This document shows, piece by piece, positions 11,349 to 23,411 of a stretch of DNA of 64,000 nucleotides. Position numbers and translations under genes: made by a program. The DNA is from Aspergillus flavus (taxonomy: Eukaryota; Ascomycota; Eurotiomycetes; Eurotiales; Aspergillaceae). The stretch is taken from contig NC_092407.1 in NCBI RefSeq assembly GCF_009017415.1, positions 3,038,001 through 3,102,000 of the forward strand, written 5' to 3'. Position 1 is the stretch's first letter; each line of letters starts with the position of its first letter. The notes beneath the pieces were generated by a model. That model did no database searches. It had not been told where the DNA came from and was given only the letters and a program-made list of their open reading frames with translations.

Positions 11349-12696
11349 ATGTCTTCCCAACCCACCACACCCCCAACACAACAACAACCCACCAAAAAAC
11401 CCTCCACACTAACAGCGCTCTCCATCCTCACCGTCCTCATCGCAGTATCTCTCGCCTTCTTTATAGGCTACAATACCAACAGCAATACTACAGAGGAGCA
11501 GCAACCACACTCCGAAACCGCCAATCTGTTCGGTCTTAAACGTTTCTTCACTAGTACTCCTGCTGTTAGCAGGGAAATCTCAAAGACAGCGTCTCGCAAG
11601 GCTGGTAGTGAGAAGATGAGTCGAACACCGATTTACTTTTTGAGTCATGGGGGTGTAAGTTTCTATACCATTTTTTTTTCTGTGGATTTTCAAGAGAGAG
11701 GGAGAGAGGAATTGCTGATTATATAAATGAAGCCGAATGTCATGTACCAGACGGACCACCCGGCGTACAAGAAGCTGGGGCAGATCGGGAAGGAGATTAC
11801 GACTAAGGTGAAGCCAAAGGCTGTGGTGGTTTTCTCGGCGCATTGGCAGGCGGGCAGGGATACGATTCAGGTTAATACGGCTGAGATTACGGATTTGATT
11901 TATGAGTATGTCTCTCTCTTTTTTTTTTTTTTTTTTATCCTCTTGCTTTCTCTGCGATTTTGCGCGGGGATATCAGTGGTGGGTGACTCGTACTGATTAT
12001 CGGGTAGTTTCTACGGTTTCCCCAGCCATTTTTACAAGGAGAAGTATCCCAATGTGGGCAGCAGGGAGGTTGCGAATAAGGTGCTTGATCTGCTCGGGAA
12101 AGCGGGGATTAAGGCGGAAGGTGTGAAAAGAGGCTTGGATCACGGCGTGTGGGCGAGTTTTAAGTGTGGTAGGTTCATTTTCTTTGCAAGAGATGATGAT
12201 TGATTCGGTGGACGAAAACTAATAGCGTATAGCGTTCGAGCCTGAGTCGAACCCGTTGAACGTGCCCATTGTGCAGGTTTCACTGTTCAAGAATGAAGAT
12301 CCTGTCGCGCATTACCGGCTCGGACAGGCCGTGTCTAGCCTTCGCGATGAAAATATCCTCATCATCGTCTCCGGCATGGCGGTCCACAACCTGCGCGATC
12401 TGTGGTTCTCCATGAACGATTCGCGGCCGTTGCCGTACACCACCAGCTTCGACGAGGCGTTGAAGAAAGCTGCCACGGCTCCCCCGGCGGAGAGAGAACA
12501 GGCTCTGACGGATTTGTTGAAAAGACCCGATGCTCGGCAGGCACACCCGACTTTTGACCATCTCCTTCCTATTCATGTTGGCGCCGGAGCTGCGGGAGAT
12601 GATGTCGGTAAGAGGCTGTGGACGATGGGTGAGGGTAGTATGAGCTGGGCGCAGTTTAGATTCGGTCAGGTAGCCAACAGTAGTAGTTCTCTGTGA
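11349..12696 (+). CDS. LigB-family extradiol ring-cleavage dioxygenase (DOPA 4,5-dioxygenase-like) with N-terminal membrane anchor
   Basis: 367 aa from exons 11349-11654, 11733-11905, 12008-12168 and 12233-12696. LigB/DODA enzymes use Fe(II) or Zn(II) to open catechol rings. Conserved metal-ligand contexts appear across the splice sites: FLSHGGPNVMY (SHGG split by intron 1), VVFSAHWQ, and LDHGVWASF. Later motifs include VQVSLF, IVSGMAVHNL, HPTFDHLLPIHVGAGAAG and the C-terminal GSMSWAQFRFG. Unusually, residues 1-89 precede the normal start of the family. They carry one hydrophobic segment (about 22-41, LTALSILTVLIAVSLAFFIG) flanked by polar text, which looks like a signal anchor. A second in-frame ATG at 11616 (residue 90) would give a standard 278-aa soluble enzyme. 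The substrate is not known. Confidence 0.88.
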
Positions 12697-12835
12697 ATTA
12701 GATAGTATAAATAGAAGAGATTCCAGGCGTCCCTTGATTGTTCGAAGTAAATTGAATTTTCCAATTCATCTATAGATACAATGGTTGACGATTTGAACAC
12801 GATGCATGGACATATACGGAAGTGCGGAAAATTCG

Positions 12836-13305
12836 CTATGACGACTCCTTCACGAGCTTGGTAAGTTTTTCTTCGATCTGTGCATCCGACAAGCCTGTAC
12901 AGCTCTGATATCAGTAATTGAATCAAAATAAATTAGAACAAATGACCTCTTACCATTCAATGGCTCGAGTTTTTCCTTGCCAAACGCTGTATATCATTCT
13001 GTATTAGCCTTTCTGCTCGCTCGCCAATGGATTTACGATGGCCGCATACCGTATCTGGCGTACACCTTAGGCTGAGTACCGCTGGCCTCGCGCATCAGAA
13101 TGGGGACGTGAGGGTTGTGCTTCTTCATGGTGGGATATGCGCGCTGCAGGAAGGATCTGTTGGGTGTTATTTGTGAAATCCACGCCATGTATGACCAGGT
13201 ATCGAATTTCCGAACGCACCTTGTAGGAGCGCTGTGCTCTGAAGTCTGACAGAAAAGGAAGCGCAGCTCCTTCAGACCCTTGGTGAAAACGTATTTGCCG
13301 GACAT
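12836..13305 (-). CDS. NADH:ubiquinone oxidoreductase 10.5 kDa subunit (NDUFA2/B8)
   Basis: Accessory subunit of mitochondrial complex I, thioredoxin-like L51/S25/CI-B8 domain, 94 aa. Four minus-strand exons: 13220-13305, 13050-13156, 12954-12986 and 12836-12894. The start MSGKYVFTKGLKELRFLFCQ, then TRSFLQRAYPTMKKHN and ILMREASGTQPKVYARY, is the family hallmark; TRS and YAF are formed across splice junctions. The C-terminus GLSDAQIEEKLTKLV is also typical. It is divergent from the pyruvate carrier gene at 13805. Confidence 0.93.
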
Positions 13306-13804
13306 TGTGAAAGGTGAATGACGGGAGACCGGATTGGGAGGATTGAGGGCGATAGGAAATAAGAGTAATGAGCTGCTTCCCCGATCAAACGGATCCAAAC
13401 AGAGCTGGGGTATCAATTGGAGCCAACGGAGGGGTGATCGAGCGATTGAAACAGTGATGAATTGAGGTCTGAGGCCGTGGACCAATCCGGTCAAGCGTGA
13501 TTGTCACCGCTTACCTCAGCCGGAAAAGAGCCGCAACCCCAACGATCGAAGTATTCCCGACGGCGGTCGCCGAGGTCGGCTTCATATCTGATATCCTATC
13601 CTTCTGTTGATTCACTTAGTTCTTCTTCTTCTATCAATCAATCAATCTCCACTCCTCCATTTTTATTTCCCAGAGTTGAAATTGATCCTCTGGTGCGACT
13701 TTACATCGCTAATCTAAAACTCCGGTTGAGAGCCTATCTCCACTTCTCCGCCTTTCCGGCATTCGTCTCTCCCTTCCCCATCTTCTTCTCTCCTCACTTT
13801 CACG
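13306..13804. promoter_or_regulatory. shared divergent promoter of two mitochondrial genes
   Basis: 499 bp between the ATG of the complex I subunit (minus) and the ATG of the pyruvate carrier (plus). It contains a pyrimidine-rich leader just before 13805 (CTTCTCTCC repeats). Shared control is an inference from the arrangement. Confidence 0.5.
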
Positions 13805-14569
13805 ATGTCTTCCCGTGTCGGTCTTCGTTTCTTCCAGAACTCCCGCGCTGCTTTTCGCAATGCGCAGCATCGCTTTGGCGCCGGACGCCGCTTCCAGACC
13901 TCGGATGCCGCCGCCGCCGAGCCACAGAGCGTTTTCCAGCGTTTGTGGAACAGCCCCGTTGGTGTTAAGACGGTGCATTTCTGGTACGTTGTTTACTTTC
14001 TGAGCAGCTGTATAAACTCTCCGCTTTGATATACCGTACTAATGCTTGTTGCTCTAGGGCCCCTGTCATGAAGGTATAATCCACACCCTCCCTTGCCGGA
14101 CGCCGTTACGCACCATAATAAGAAACAATATAACTGCGTCGGCGGCTGCAGTTCACGACTCACGGATATCTATGGATATAGCTAACTTTGCTTAGTGGGC
14201 TCTGGTCATCGCCGGTATCTCCGATCTTAGCCGCCCCGCCGAGAAGCTGTCTTTGACTCAGAATGGTGCCCTGACGGCTACCGGAGCCATCTGGACCCGC
14301 TGGTGTTTGATCATCACCCCTAAGAACTATCTGTACGTTGATCGGAGAGCGCATAATATGGAATTAACAATGCTGATTCGTCCAGGCTTGCCGCTGTCAA
14401 CTTCTTCCTCGGATGTGTCGGTATCGTTCAGGTCGGTCGTATCTACAACTACCACCGTAGCCTGGAACAGTCGCCCGCCGAAGCCGTCAAGTCAATGGAA
14501 CACGAAGTGATTGACTCGGCGAAGGAGGTCGTCGCTAAGTCCGAGGCTGCTGTTGAGAAGTCCGCATAA
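13805..14569 (+). CDS. mitochondrial pyruvate carrier subunit 2 (MPC2/MPC3 type)
   Basis: 171 aa from four exons: 13805-13983, a 16-nt microexon 14058-14073, 14196-14332 and 14386-14569. MPC subunits form a heterodimer in the inner mitochondrial membrane that imports pyruvate. The N-terminus (SSRVGLRFFQNSRAAFRNAQ) is Arg-rich and acid-free, like a mitochondrial presequence. The MPC core is VGVKTVHFWAPVMKWALVIAGISDL, RPAEKLSLTQNGALTATGAIWTRW and IITPKNYLLAAVNFFLG, then GRIYNYHRS. The microexon supplies only APVMK and is essential to keep the frame. Total length and motifs match the family. Confidence 0.94.
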
Positions 14570-15731
14570 ACCGGTTCAGCTGGTTCCGCTAGATGGGACT
14601 CTACCACGCAAGGGGGCTCGACGGGGATTTAAAAAGGAAACTGTCTATCAGGAAAATAGACCGTCGATTGACGAGCTTCTGGGTGGATTTGGGCATCTAG
14701 CACTCGATAGACAATAGCTCGGGGGCTCTACTGGTTCACCGCAACACGACTGGCGTTCTCGTTTGTATATACTAAATCAGGGCTGCTCTGGTTTTCCGCC
14801 GAAGACGTTAGATAAACCGAATTTATCTAAAAAATTTCTTCACTTATGCCGGCTCACAAGATACTGGTGTATGTAATCGAACGCGAAATGATAACGTGGA
14901 AATAATCACGACGGCGAATAATGGTGATTCAGTCCGCTGGTCCACGGAATATGAAGGTGACTAGTCCTATATATACAGCAATTCACTTCAGTTCCCAGGG
15001 TTGGACGATCTTAACTCTCTTTTCTTCTCTCGGATGCATGCTATATCGTGAACAATAACCGAAGTGAAAAGTATCGAGTCCGAATAAATGAATAGTATCC
15101 ACTCGCACACGCCCTAGTTATAGATGTGAAATTATGTCATGCCAACCCCAACATCGAAGCAACCCCGGACACTCCGCATGAAGCAACGCGTTCAACCGGC
15201 CTTAGCCAAGTAACTGTGAGTATTTTCCCCATAAACAAGTCCAGCCATAAATCCGGGGACGCAAGACGGAGGAACGATCGACCAATTTCTCCTCCCAATC
15301 GGGTTAATCCCGGCCATATTATCCCTCCTATCAGAAGCGGCGAATCTTAACCCTATATAACATCCGTTAATTTCAGCTTTCATTTCTCCGATACAGCTTG
15401 TCTTATGATGAGTCCTGCAAAGCTTCGACCGCATGTCTCATTGCCTAGCCTGCTCCCCACTTTATATTTCACCCGCTGGGGAGAAGATTGGCGGGAAGTA
15501 AATGAATGGTTTTATCCTAGTGGACTCATTGATACATGCAGACTAGAGTAGATCAGGCTGTTTACCAGAACCGAAACTATATATTTGCCTATACTTCCGT
15601 CTATACCTCCGTTGATATTCTAAGTCCGTAGAAAAACACCCCGATTCCTATTGCGCCTACATACTAGACAGGGCCATCAATCTGAACCCAGCCATTGATT
15701 AACCTCCCAAACCCTGACAAGAACAAGAGCC
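14570..15731. other. intergenic region and pectinase promoter
   Basis: No gene seen in 1.16 kb. The right part is the promoter of the exopolygalacturonase gene and carries a pair of CreA-like sites. Confidence 0.55.
15455..15481. promoter_or_regulatory. paired CreA-like sites
   Basis: CCCCAC (15455-15460, reverse GTGGGG) and CTGGGG (15476-15481) both fit the SYGGRG consensus of the carbon catabolite repressor CreA. They lie 26 bp apart, about 250 bp upstream of the pectinase start. Paired sites are the form usually found functional; binding here is inferred. Confidence 0.4.
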
Positions 15732-16493
15732 ATGAAGCTCACCCAAGCAACAACCCTCCTCCTCTCCCTAGGCCTAAGCCTACCGGTAGAAGGCTTCTCC
15801 CTGTCTAGAACCAACGCAGTCGGGCCCAAACCACCATTCCGACCTCTCCCGGCTAGTACACCCCGGAACAAGACCTGCCAGGTCCAAAGCAACGGCGACG
15901 GAACAGACGATGCGCCGTACATCCTCGCCGCCCTGAAGCAATGCAACAACGGCGGCAAGGTCGTCTTCGCCGAAGACAAGGAGTACACGATTGGTACAGC
16001 CTTGGACATGACCTTCCTAAAGCACGTGGATCTGGGTATGGACAAACATTTCACCCCTCAACCCAATTCACATTTCTACACGTACACCAAAACCACCAGA
16101 AAAACTAACCAAACAACCCAGAAATCCTCGGCAAAATCACCTTCACCCCAGACACAGATTACTGGCAAGAGAACTCCTTCAAACACACCTTCCAGAACGC
16201 AACCACCTTCTTCAACCTCGGCGGCACAGACGTCAACGTTTACGGCGGTGGTGAACTCAACGGTAACGGCCAGGTCTGGTACGACTTGTATGCAGAGGAT
16301 GCGCTCATCCTGCGGCCCATTCTCGTCGGCATTATCGGACTGCACGGGGGTACGATCGGCCCGTTGAAGCTGCGGTATTCGCCGCAGTGGTATCAGCTTG
16401 TTGCCAATAGTTCGGATGTGCTGTTCGATGGCATTGATATTTCGGGGTATAGTAGTAGTGAGAATGAGGCGAAGAATACGGATGGATGGTATG

Positions 16494-16525
<32 letters not shown>

Positions 16526-17562
16526 CGTTTTATTTCTTATCGTTTCCATTATTTGGGTTATCTTGATTGGAGTTCGTAGAGGTGCTGATGATGAATAGGG
16601 ATACATATCGGTCGAGTAATATCGTTATCCAGAACTCGGTTATCAACAACGGTGATGGTATGTTTCCTCTCCATTTCACCTTTTGGGTGCAATCCCATAA
16701 AGCAAGAAAATATACTAACGAGACCAAAAGACTGCGTCTCCTTCAAACCAAACAGCACCGAGATCCTCGTCCAGAACCTCCACTGCAACGGTTCCCACGG
16801 TATCTCCGTGGGCTCACTGGGCCAATACCAAGGCGAAGTCGACATCGTGCAGAACGTCCTCGTCTACAACATCTCCATGTACAATGCCTCTGTACGTCCC
16901 CATCCAAACCCCCCATATTTCCCAAACCATTCAATCCACTAACAAGAGAAAAAAGGACATGGCCCGCATCAAGGTCTGGCCTGGTATTTCCAGCGCAATG
17001 TCCGAGGATCTCCAGGGTGGAGGCGGTCTCGGTAGCGTCCAGAACATCACCTACGACAAGATGTACATCGAGAACGTGGACTGGGCGATTGAGGTTACGC
17101 AGTGCTATGGACAGAAGAATCAGACGTTGTGCAATGAGAATCCGGTATGGTTTTATTTTTCTATTCATTTATTCATAGGGGAGATGTTGTTTGGGATAGT
17201 ATATGGAATATATGGTTTGGCTGACTTGGTTTGGAACAGAGCAACCTTACGATTAGCGATGTCTACTTCAATGATCTCACCGGTGTCACATCTGGAAAGA
17301 ATGATCCGAATGTGGGAACGATTATTTGTTCGAGTCCTGATGTGAGTTTTTGTTTCTTCGAAGAGGGTACATGGGATGCTAATGGTTTAGGTTTGCTCTG
17401 GTATTCATGCGACGAATATCGATGTTAAGAGTCCTGATGGGGACAGCGGTTTTGTTTGTACCAATGTGAGTTGTTCATACTGTAATCAATGAGATTGCAT
17501 GGGCTAATATTGTATAGGTTGATGAGGAGTTCTTGGATGTTGAGTGTGCTTCATCCAGCTAG
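15732..17562 (+). CDS. secreted exopolygalacturonase, glycoside hydrolase family 28
   Basis: 433 aa from eight exons: 15732-16035, 16122-16488, 16599-16657, 16731-16891, 16956-17144, 17240-17341, 17391-17465 and 17518-17562. It removes galacturonic acid from pectin chain ends. The signal peptide [21 protein letters not shown] is followed by a right-handed beta-helix domain. Catalytic GH28 motifs are rebuilt across introns: [36 protein letters not shown] and RIKVWPG. Many Asn-X-Ser/Thr glycosylation sites and a Cys-rich tail ([29 protein letters not shown]) match fungal exo-acting pgx enzymes. Intron 2 (16489-16598) has a long T-rich tract. Confidence 0.93.
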
Positions 17563-17829
17563 TCGGATTTGTGTGTTGGTTACTGAGAGAAACAAAGTCT
17601 GTGCGACAAATTGGAATTGCAAATCCTCCTCCGACGCTATGCTGTGGTATTCAAAATGTCCCTCTAAAACCAGGTATATGTACTCGTAACGCCGGAATGC
17701 TCTAGTGTATCGTACAATCATGCCCCCATTCCATCGTGTATACAGTGAGCGCCTGTCCAGGAAAGAACAAACGAGAAAAAGAAAAGAAGAATAGAATGAG
17801 TCGTCGTAGTGCGACCCATTCATCAAGCG

Positions 17830-20425
17830 TCATTCGTTGTCGTCCTTCAGCAGAACTTTAAGTTGCTCCAGCTTGTCCTCACACTTCACTTCCATGCGCA
17901 TCACCACGTCCACACTCTCTTTCTTGGTAATCAGAAGCTGCGACACAAGCCAGAAATGGTAGCCATTCTTGTAAAAGCCCATGGCGGCCCAGTCATGGCT
18001 GGAGGTTGTGCTGCGCAGCCTCGTCCAGTGGTCGTGCCAACGAGAGAGTGCTATGCGTATGGAAGCAAGTGTAGAGTCCTCAGGTATCGCGGAGTTAATA
18101 CTAGAGGCCCGCGAATTGCGTAACTGCTGGGAGTGCGGGACCCGTGACTTTGGCAATATAGTAGCGAGAAGTGTCATGTGCGTGTTGATGAAAGCGTAAA
18201 GCACTGTTTCCCGTCAGATAGTGGTGGCATACAGGAGATTATCTACTTACAGTGAATCAACATGAACGTGTCCAGGATAGTGAGTTTGGCAAGGGTTTCT
18301 GCAACGGTAGAGCCGGACGTGGAGGGTGATGAGGCTCGGCTGCTTTCCTCTTCAAATAACTTTTGGAAAGCTTCGGAAAGGGTTATATCTCGGGATAGTT
18401 CGAAGTTGGGTTCCTGGAATGGATGCGCCGATTCAAACACGGACTCCACGCAAGGCAACGCACACTCCATCTCGTTATGAGACAAACGGCATGGATAGTT
18501 TGAATAGAACGAAAATGCACAGTCCAGAAGCGAGATTAAGTTGATGGCGCTGTCAAGTGGTTAGTGGCATCTTGAGTTCAAAGGATGGTAGCCCGGCGTA
18601 CCGTATACGACACTCCCTCTGAATCCATAAATACTCATGGAGACGCTCCTCGGGCCCATGCTGAAATGTGGGTAGACCCATTCTGCGCGCAACCTGTCCC
18701 TAGTAAGCCCGGACGAACAAGACCGCTGATTTGCACCAACCCTACCTTGATGACTTCGCTAAACCGATTCTCCATTGCTCGGTTCCGTGACGTACGGCTT
18801 CCTGACCAGTACTGACATATCACCATGAGGAACGCAGCCTGTAAATTCTGGAATTGAACCCAGCAACTAGGATCGTCGTCAACATTTTGAACCCCATAAT
18901 ATGTCGAACTGATCTCATTTTCGCCCGATAGAATTCCGTTGGAGAAGACAAACAGTTCCGCAAAGTCGACTAGTCGTTGCGCGGCGTCTAGTTCTCTCTT
19001 ATCCTCAGTATACTTGGCACCCATGAAGCAAACCGACGTGAGAAGCGACAGCGACACGGTTCTTGGATCAAATGTTGGAACATGGATCATTGGACAATTG
19101 GGCTGCCAGTACTTGAAGTACAATGCCATATACTTCCGCATGCGGGTCGGTGTCAGTAAGAAGTTCAGCTTTTCCGAGATCTCTTCCTGCGTCTTAGCGT
19201 CGAGGCGAAGGGACCAAACTTTCGTCAAAATCGCCTGTATCATGGCATTTGCAAACGGAGCTTCATGTTCGTAAGCGGGCTGCTGTCCAGTCAATCTAAG
19301 ATCGGAACTTTGCGTGGAGGGCGCCATGGACTGATACGCCATCCCGCTTGTATACGGGTCATTTGACGCCCTATGGGGATCTCCGAACGGGCCATTAAAG
19401 AAGTCGAGAAATGTATCGTGGAAGAAAGAAAGAGCTGACGGGTCTGGTTCAACGTATGTTGGTGTGTATTCCAGGTAATTTTCCTTTGTGGAGTATTCTA
19501 GGATGGAGCTGTCGGCTTCCTCAAAGCTCTTTGAGTTCTGATAATCGTTGAGCGTACGGGGTCGGTCATTGCTGGGAGGAAGGTTCCAGTGCTCCGTGAA
19601 AGTGTCCGTGCCTCCATTGAGGAGGAATTTGATAGATCCCCGATCTGACGACGGTTCTTGGTCGTCGTTCTTGGAAGATGCCGAGCCTATACAGCCATGA
19701 GCAGGCAGTCCAGAAAACCGAGAGGTGTGTAAGTGGCGCTAATACCTCCCAGCTCAGGCTCTTTCACTTGGTTGCGCTCGTTATCACAATGGAGATTTCT
19801 TTTCTGACAAGAACTGCAAGGCCGTAAGCCATCGCATCGCAGTTTCATCGACGTACACTATTTGCGACAGGCCGTTAGGAACTAGGTCTTTTGGGTGGGT
19901 AAGGCACAATTGGGATGGACTTACCGATTGGCACGCATGACGCCTTCTGCCTCTTTGTCCAGTTTCGGGAATCTTTCGGTCTCCTCGTTGGGCGCAGTCC
20001 GCGTAGTGGTCCCGTAGATTGTCACTGTATGAGAATGTGATCAATTGAGTGTTGCAACTTGCGACCGATTGGGAGCTAAAAGGGGATCCGCTCTAGAAGG
20101 GAAAATAACATGAAAACAAAAAGAAAGAAGAGAGGGAGAAAAAAAAAGTAATAAAGATAAGAGAGTGATTACAAACCATCGAGCGAATGATTCATTGCAA
20201 AACACGCATGAGTATGGCTTTACTCCGGAATCTGCAAGTTAAATTAATTCACCAGTTAGTTATGATCGGGGAGGTCCATCCGCGGCCACAGCGTCGCCGA
20301 GACCGGGGCAAGACAAAAGGCGCAAAGAACATACGGCGCAGATGGTGGCGCTTGAGATGGTCAATGCGGGTGAAACCTCGCTGGCAGATAGTACAGCAGA
20401 AGTGCTTGCTTCCAGAGGATTTCAT
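17830..20425 (-). CDS. transcription factor with two C2H2-type fingers plus Zn2Cys6 cluster
   Basis: 687 aa in eight minus-strand exons: 20335-20425, 20177-20231, 19925-20024, 19746-19857, 18746-19686, 18602-18693, 18251-18549 and 17830-18203. Splicing assembles finger 1 (C11, C14, H27, H31), finger 2 of C2HC form (C39, C42, H55, C59) and a Zn2Cys6 cluster (C80, C83, C90, C96, C99, C106; spacing 2-6-5-2-6) with basic KLRC and QKRN text. From about residue 230 there is a fungal-specific regulatory domain: TRMRKYMALYFKYWQPNCPMIH is the usual RLxxYFxxxHPxxPxxH-like block, and RNRAMENRFSEVIKVARRMGL follows. Nuclear regulator; neighbouring catabolic genes are plausible targets (inference). The start is the first ATG before finger 1. 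Confidence 0.9.
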
Positions 20426-21277
20426 GGCGAAGATTTGGCGTTCATCGGGGAGAAGAAATCCTGGGGTAAAACGGAGAGGGGGTTGATAGAGGAAGAGAAT
20501 GCGATGGGACCTTCGGGGGGAGAAGGCGGATGAAGTGGAAATCCAGTGGGGAATTAATTCAGATGGGGGCAATGAGATGATTTCACTGAATGACGAGGAA
20601 GAAGAAGACGATCCAAAAGACTAGCTGTTGAGGGAACCATGGTCTCCATTATCAGAATTGGGATTTCTAAATCATGGGAAAAAGGCGAGATTCTTATTCC
20701 ATTGAATTCTTACCATGACTTACCTGAAACAGACGCTGCGCCTGTTCGACTACGTAATACACCGGTGCTCAGCTTTGTCCTCCCATTGGTCCACTTCGGT
20801 ATTGTCGTTACCATCAACCTTCGCATTTTCAATACCTTACCGACGGCTCCTGAAAAGCCGTGAACGGGAAGCGTTTCGTCAATCCCACTGCCGGCTTTCT
20901 AAGGAAGGGATCCACATTGATCTTCGCCAAGCGTATCCGGTTTATACCATTTCTGGGTACCTATACCGAGTCCATTATGGCACCTGCTATACTTAGCTAT
21001 CTATACCAAGTCTATACTATAAGGGCATGGGCTGATGGCAGGTGGCCACGGGACAAACTATTGAGTTTTAGACACTAGGTATGAAACAATGCCTACGACC
21101 ACTTCGAGATAGTACCCCTGAAGAGCAGCAAAACAAGAACAACAGGCTTTAATGCATGAAATCTAATGCATTACAAAAAGACATCGTATTCACCGCCCCA
21201 GATAATCCATATCAGGATCGGCATCTGAAGAGGGGCTGGATCCTTCGTCACTGATCGGCGTCGTTGACATGCGTCCC
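20426..21277. other. region upstream of the transcription factor and downstream of the BVMO gene
   Basis: About 850 bp with no gene seen. It holds the promoter of the regulator, read leftwards, and the 3' flank of the monooxygenase. Confidence 0.5.
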
Positions 21278-23411
21278 TCACGCCCCCACTTCTACTGAGG
21301 CAGCATTCAATAATTGTGTCGGGAAATCAATCTGATCGTCATCTAAGTAGTTGACGTGGATTGTTTTGTTCTTCTCATTTTCTGTCCATCCATCCCCGAG
21401 CCAGCCGATGGGGTTATCATTCACATACTCATACGTGAATTCTTCCCATCGAGGTTGTGCGAATACTTTCAACGAATGAAGTGAAGATCCTATACCTGGT
21501 TAGTACGTGGACTAGTACACTGGATGTTTTCCTCTTGTTAAGCATCTTATGCATATCAAGGCATACTAACCAGGCCACAGAGCTGTCACCCTACCATCCT
21601 CGGCTCCCCCTTTGTACCAGCTGCGACACTTCTGTCCGAAAACTGTTTGGGCGAAGTATTGATCGCAATATCGCGTGAACCGATCGACCGCCTCTTTCTT
21701 TACCGCTATTGCCCGAATATTGTCTCGTTGCATTTTTTGGACACAAAACGTGAAATAATCTATTGCCTTCTCAATGAGGAGCAAGAGGTTGCCTTCGCCG
21801 AGTGCTGAGTTGGGCCCCAGACTGATAAAGTAGTTGGGGAAACCATCAACCATCATCGAGAGATATGTCTCTGGAGTCTTCTGCCAGCGGTCTGCCAGGG
21901 ATATGCCCCCACGTCCCGTAATGGGGAATCGCGGTGCAAATGTAGTGTCGAACCCGGTGGCACAAACAATAACATCCGTGGGATGATGTGTTCCGTCGGC
22001 TGTGATGATCCCATCGGCATCCACTTGGACAATAGTGCTGCTGATGATGCTCACATTGTCGTCGGTCAAGGCTTCTAGGTAGCCAGGTCCGGGTGTCAAG
22101 CGGCGGCAGGCAGGCGGGAAAGATGGCACCAAGCCACTTAAAAGCTCCGGTTTTCTTGATAGTCGCCGCTTCATGTTCTCCAGAAACACATCCCTGGCTT
22201 CAACTTGCTCCGGTGTACCTAGAATAGTGGTGCCATGGACGGATTGCAGTTCGAGTTCAATCTCTGAGTCTTAAGTTACAAAAAATTCTCGGCGGATATG
22301 ACATGCTGTAATCTTACCTTTGCGAAATTGTTGGTATGCTTTATGGTCCTTCTTGAATGTCTCGATTTCTTCCGGAGTGAAGGAGACTACCGGAAACCGT
22401 TAGCAAGCCACAAGACTAGCAGGAAGTAAAATACATACAGTTCTCTATTTCGACGTTCCGTTTATCGATCTCCTCACGAGCAAACGTAGGCGCGATCCAT
22501 GTCCGGCCTCTTATATAATGGTCAAGATGTGCGACTTTTGGTAACATTGCAGGGACAATCTGAATCCCACTAGAGCCGTTCCCAATTACCGCGACTTTCT
22601 TACCCTATATATGAGTGTGTTAGTTATGGCTCGAAGCGATGCTTAAACGAATTTTATCTCACGCTATAGTCATAGCTCTCGTCCCAAGCAGCACTGTGCA
22701 AAAGCTTTCCTTTGAAGTCATGAAGGCCAGGGATGTTGGGCCACTTCCAATTGTTTAGAGCCCCGGTGGCTGAGATAAGCACATCGCACTGGTCTGAGAA
22801 TGTTGAGCCGCCGTTGAGGTCTTTAATCTTTATAAGAATAGTAAGTTACCGTCATTTGGGATTAAGACGATGATTCATATATACCTGCAACTGCCACTTG
22901 CTTTTTTGCTCATCCCACACGGCCCCTCTGACTTCATGCTGGAGCTTGACATACTTCATGCAGTCATACTTGTGTGCCACCCGTTTCCAGTATCGATGGA
23001 TCTCTGGGGATGAAGCATAGAAGGCCGACCACTCCTTATTTGGTTCAAACGTAGCTTGATAGGTGTGGGCGGGGATATCTGCCAACGATATCTGTTAGAA
23101 AGGAATAACTAATAGCACAACATAGGGCCAGATAGGAGGTTAGACGCACCGCATGCACAGCCCGGGTATCTGTTTTCATACCAGGTCCCTCCGATGTCCG
23201 GATTTTTCTCATAGACACAGAGGTCCACGTTGGGAATACGTTGTCTGAATCGAATGGAAGAGATGATCCCGGAAATGCCTGATCCAATTATGACTACCCT
23301 TAGAGCACGACTTTCGTCAACCGAGCGCGGTTCAACGAAGCATCTGTTAGCTGACTGCGGCTTTTTCTGAGTAGTCTCAACGCCAGCAGCTTGAGCCAGT
23401 AGACGTAACAT
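21278..23411 (-). CDS. FAD-dependent Baeyer-Villiger monooxygenase
   Basis: 586 aa in seven minus-strand exons: 23150-23411, 22885-23078, 22663-22827, 22439-22604, 22318-22386, 21571-22263 and 21278-21489. BVMOs insert oxygen next to a ketone using FAD, NADPH and O2. FAD-binding GSGISG is at residues 43-48, then [21 protein letters not shown] formed across intron 1. The BVMO fingerprint FxGxxxHxxxWD reads FKGKLLHSAAWD, and the NADPH-binding GNGSSG follows. Later VIVCATGFDTTFAPRFP and GFPNYFISLGPNSALGEGN are family typical. No signal peptide. It is divergent from the phenol hydroxylase gene, with 1.9 kb between. The substrate is unknown; steroid- and aryl-ketone-type enzymes look alike at this level. 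Confidence 0.9.
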
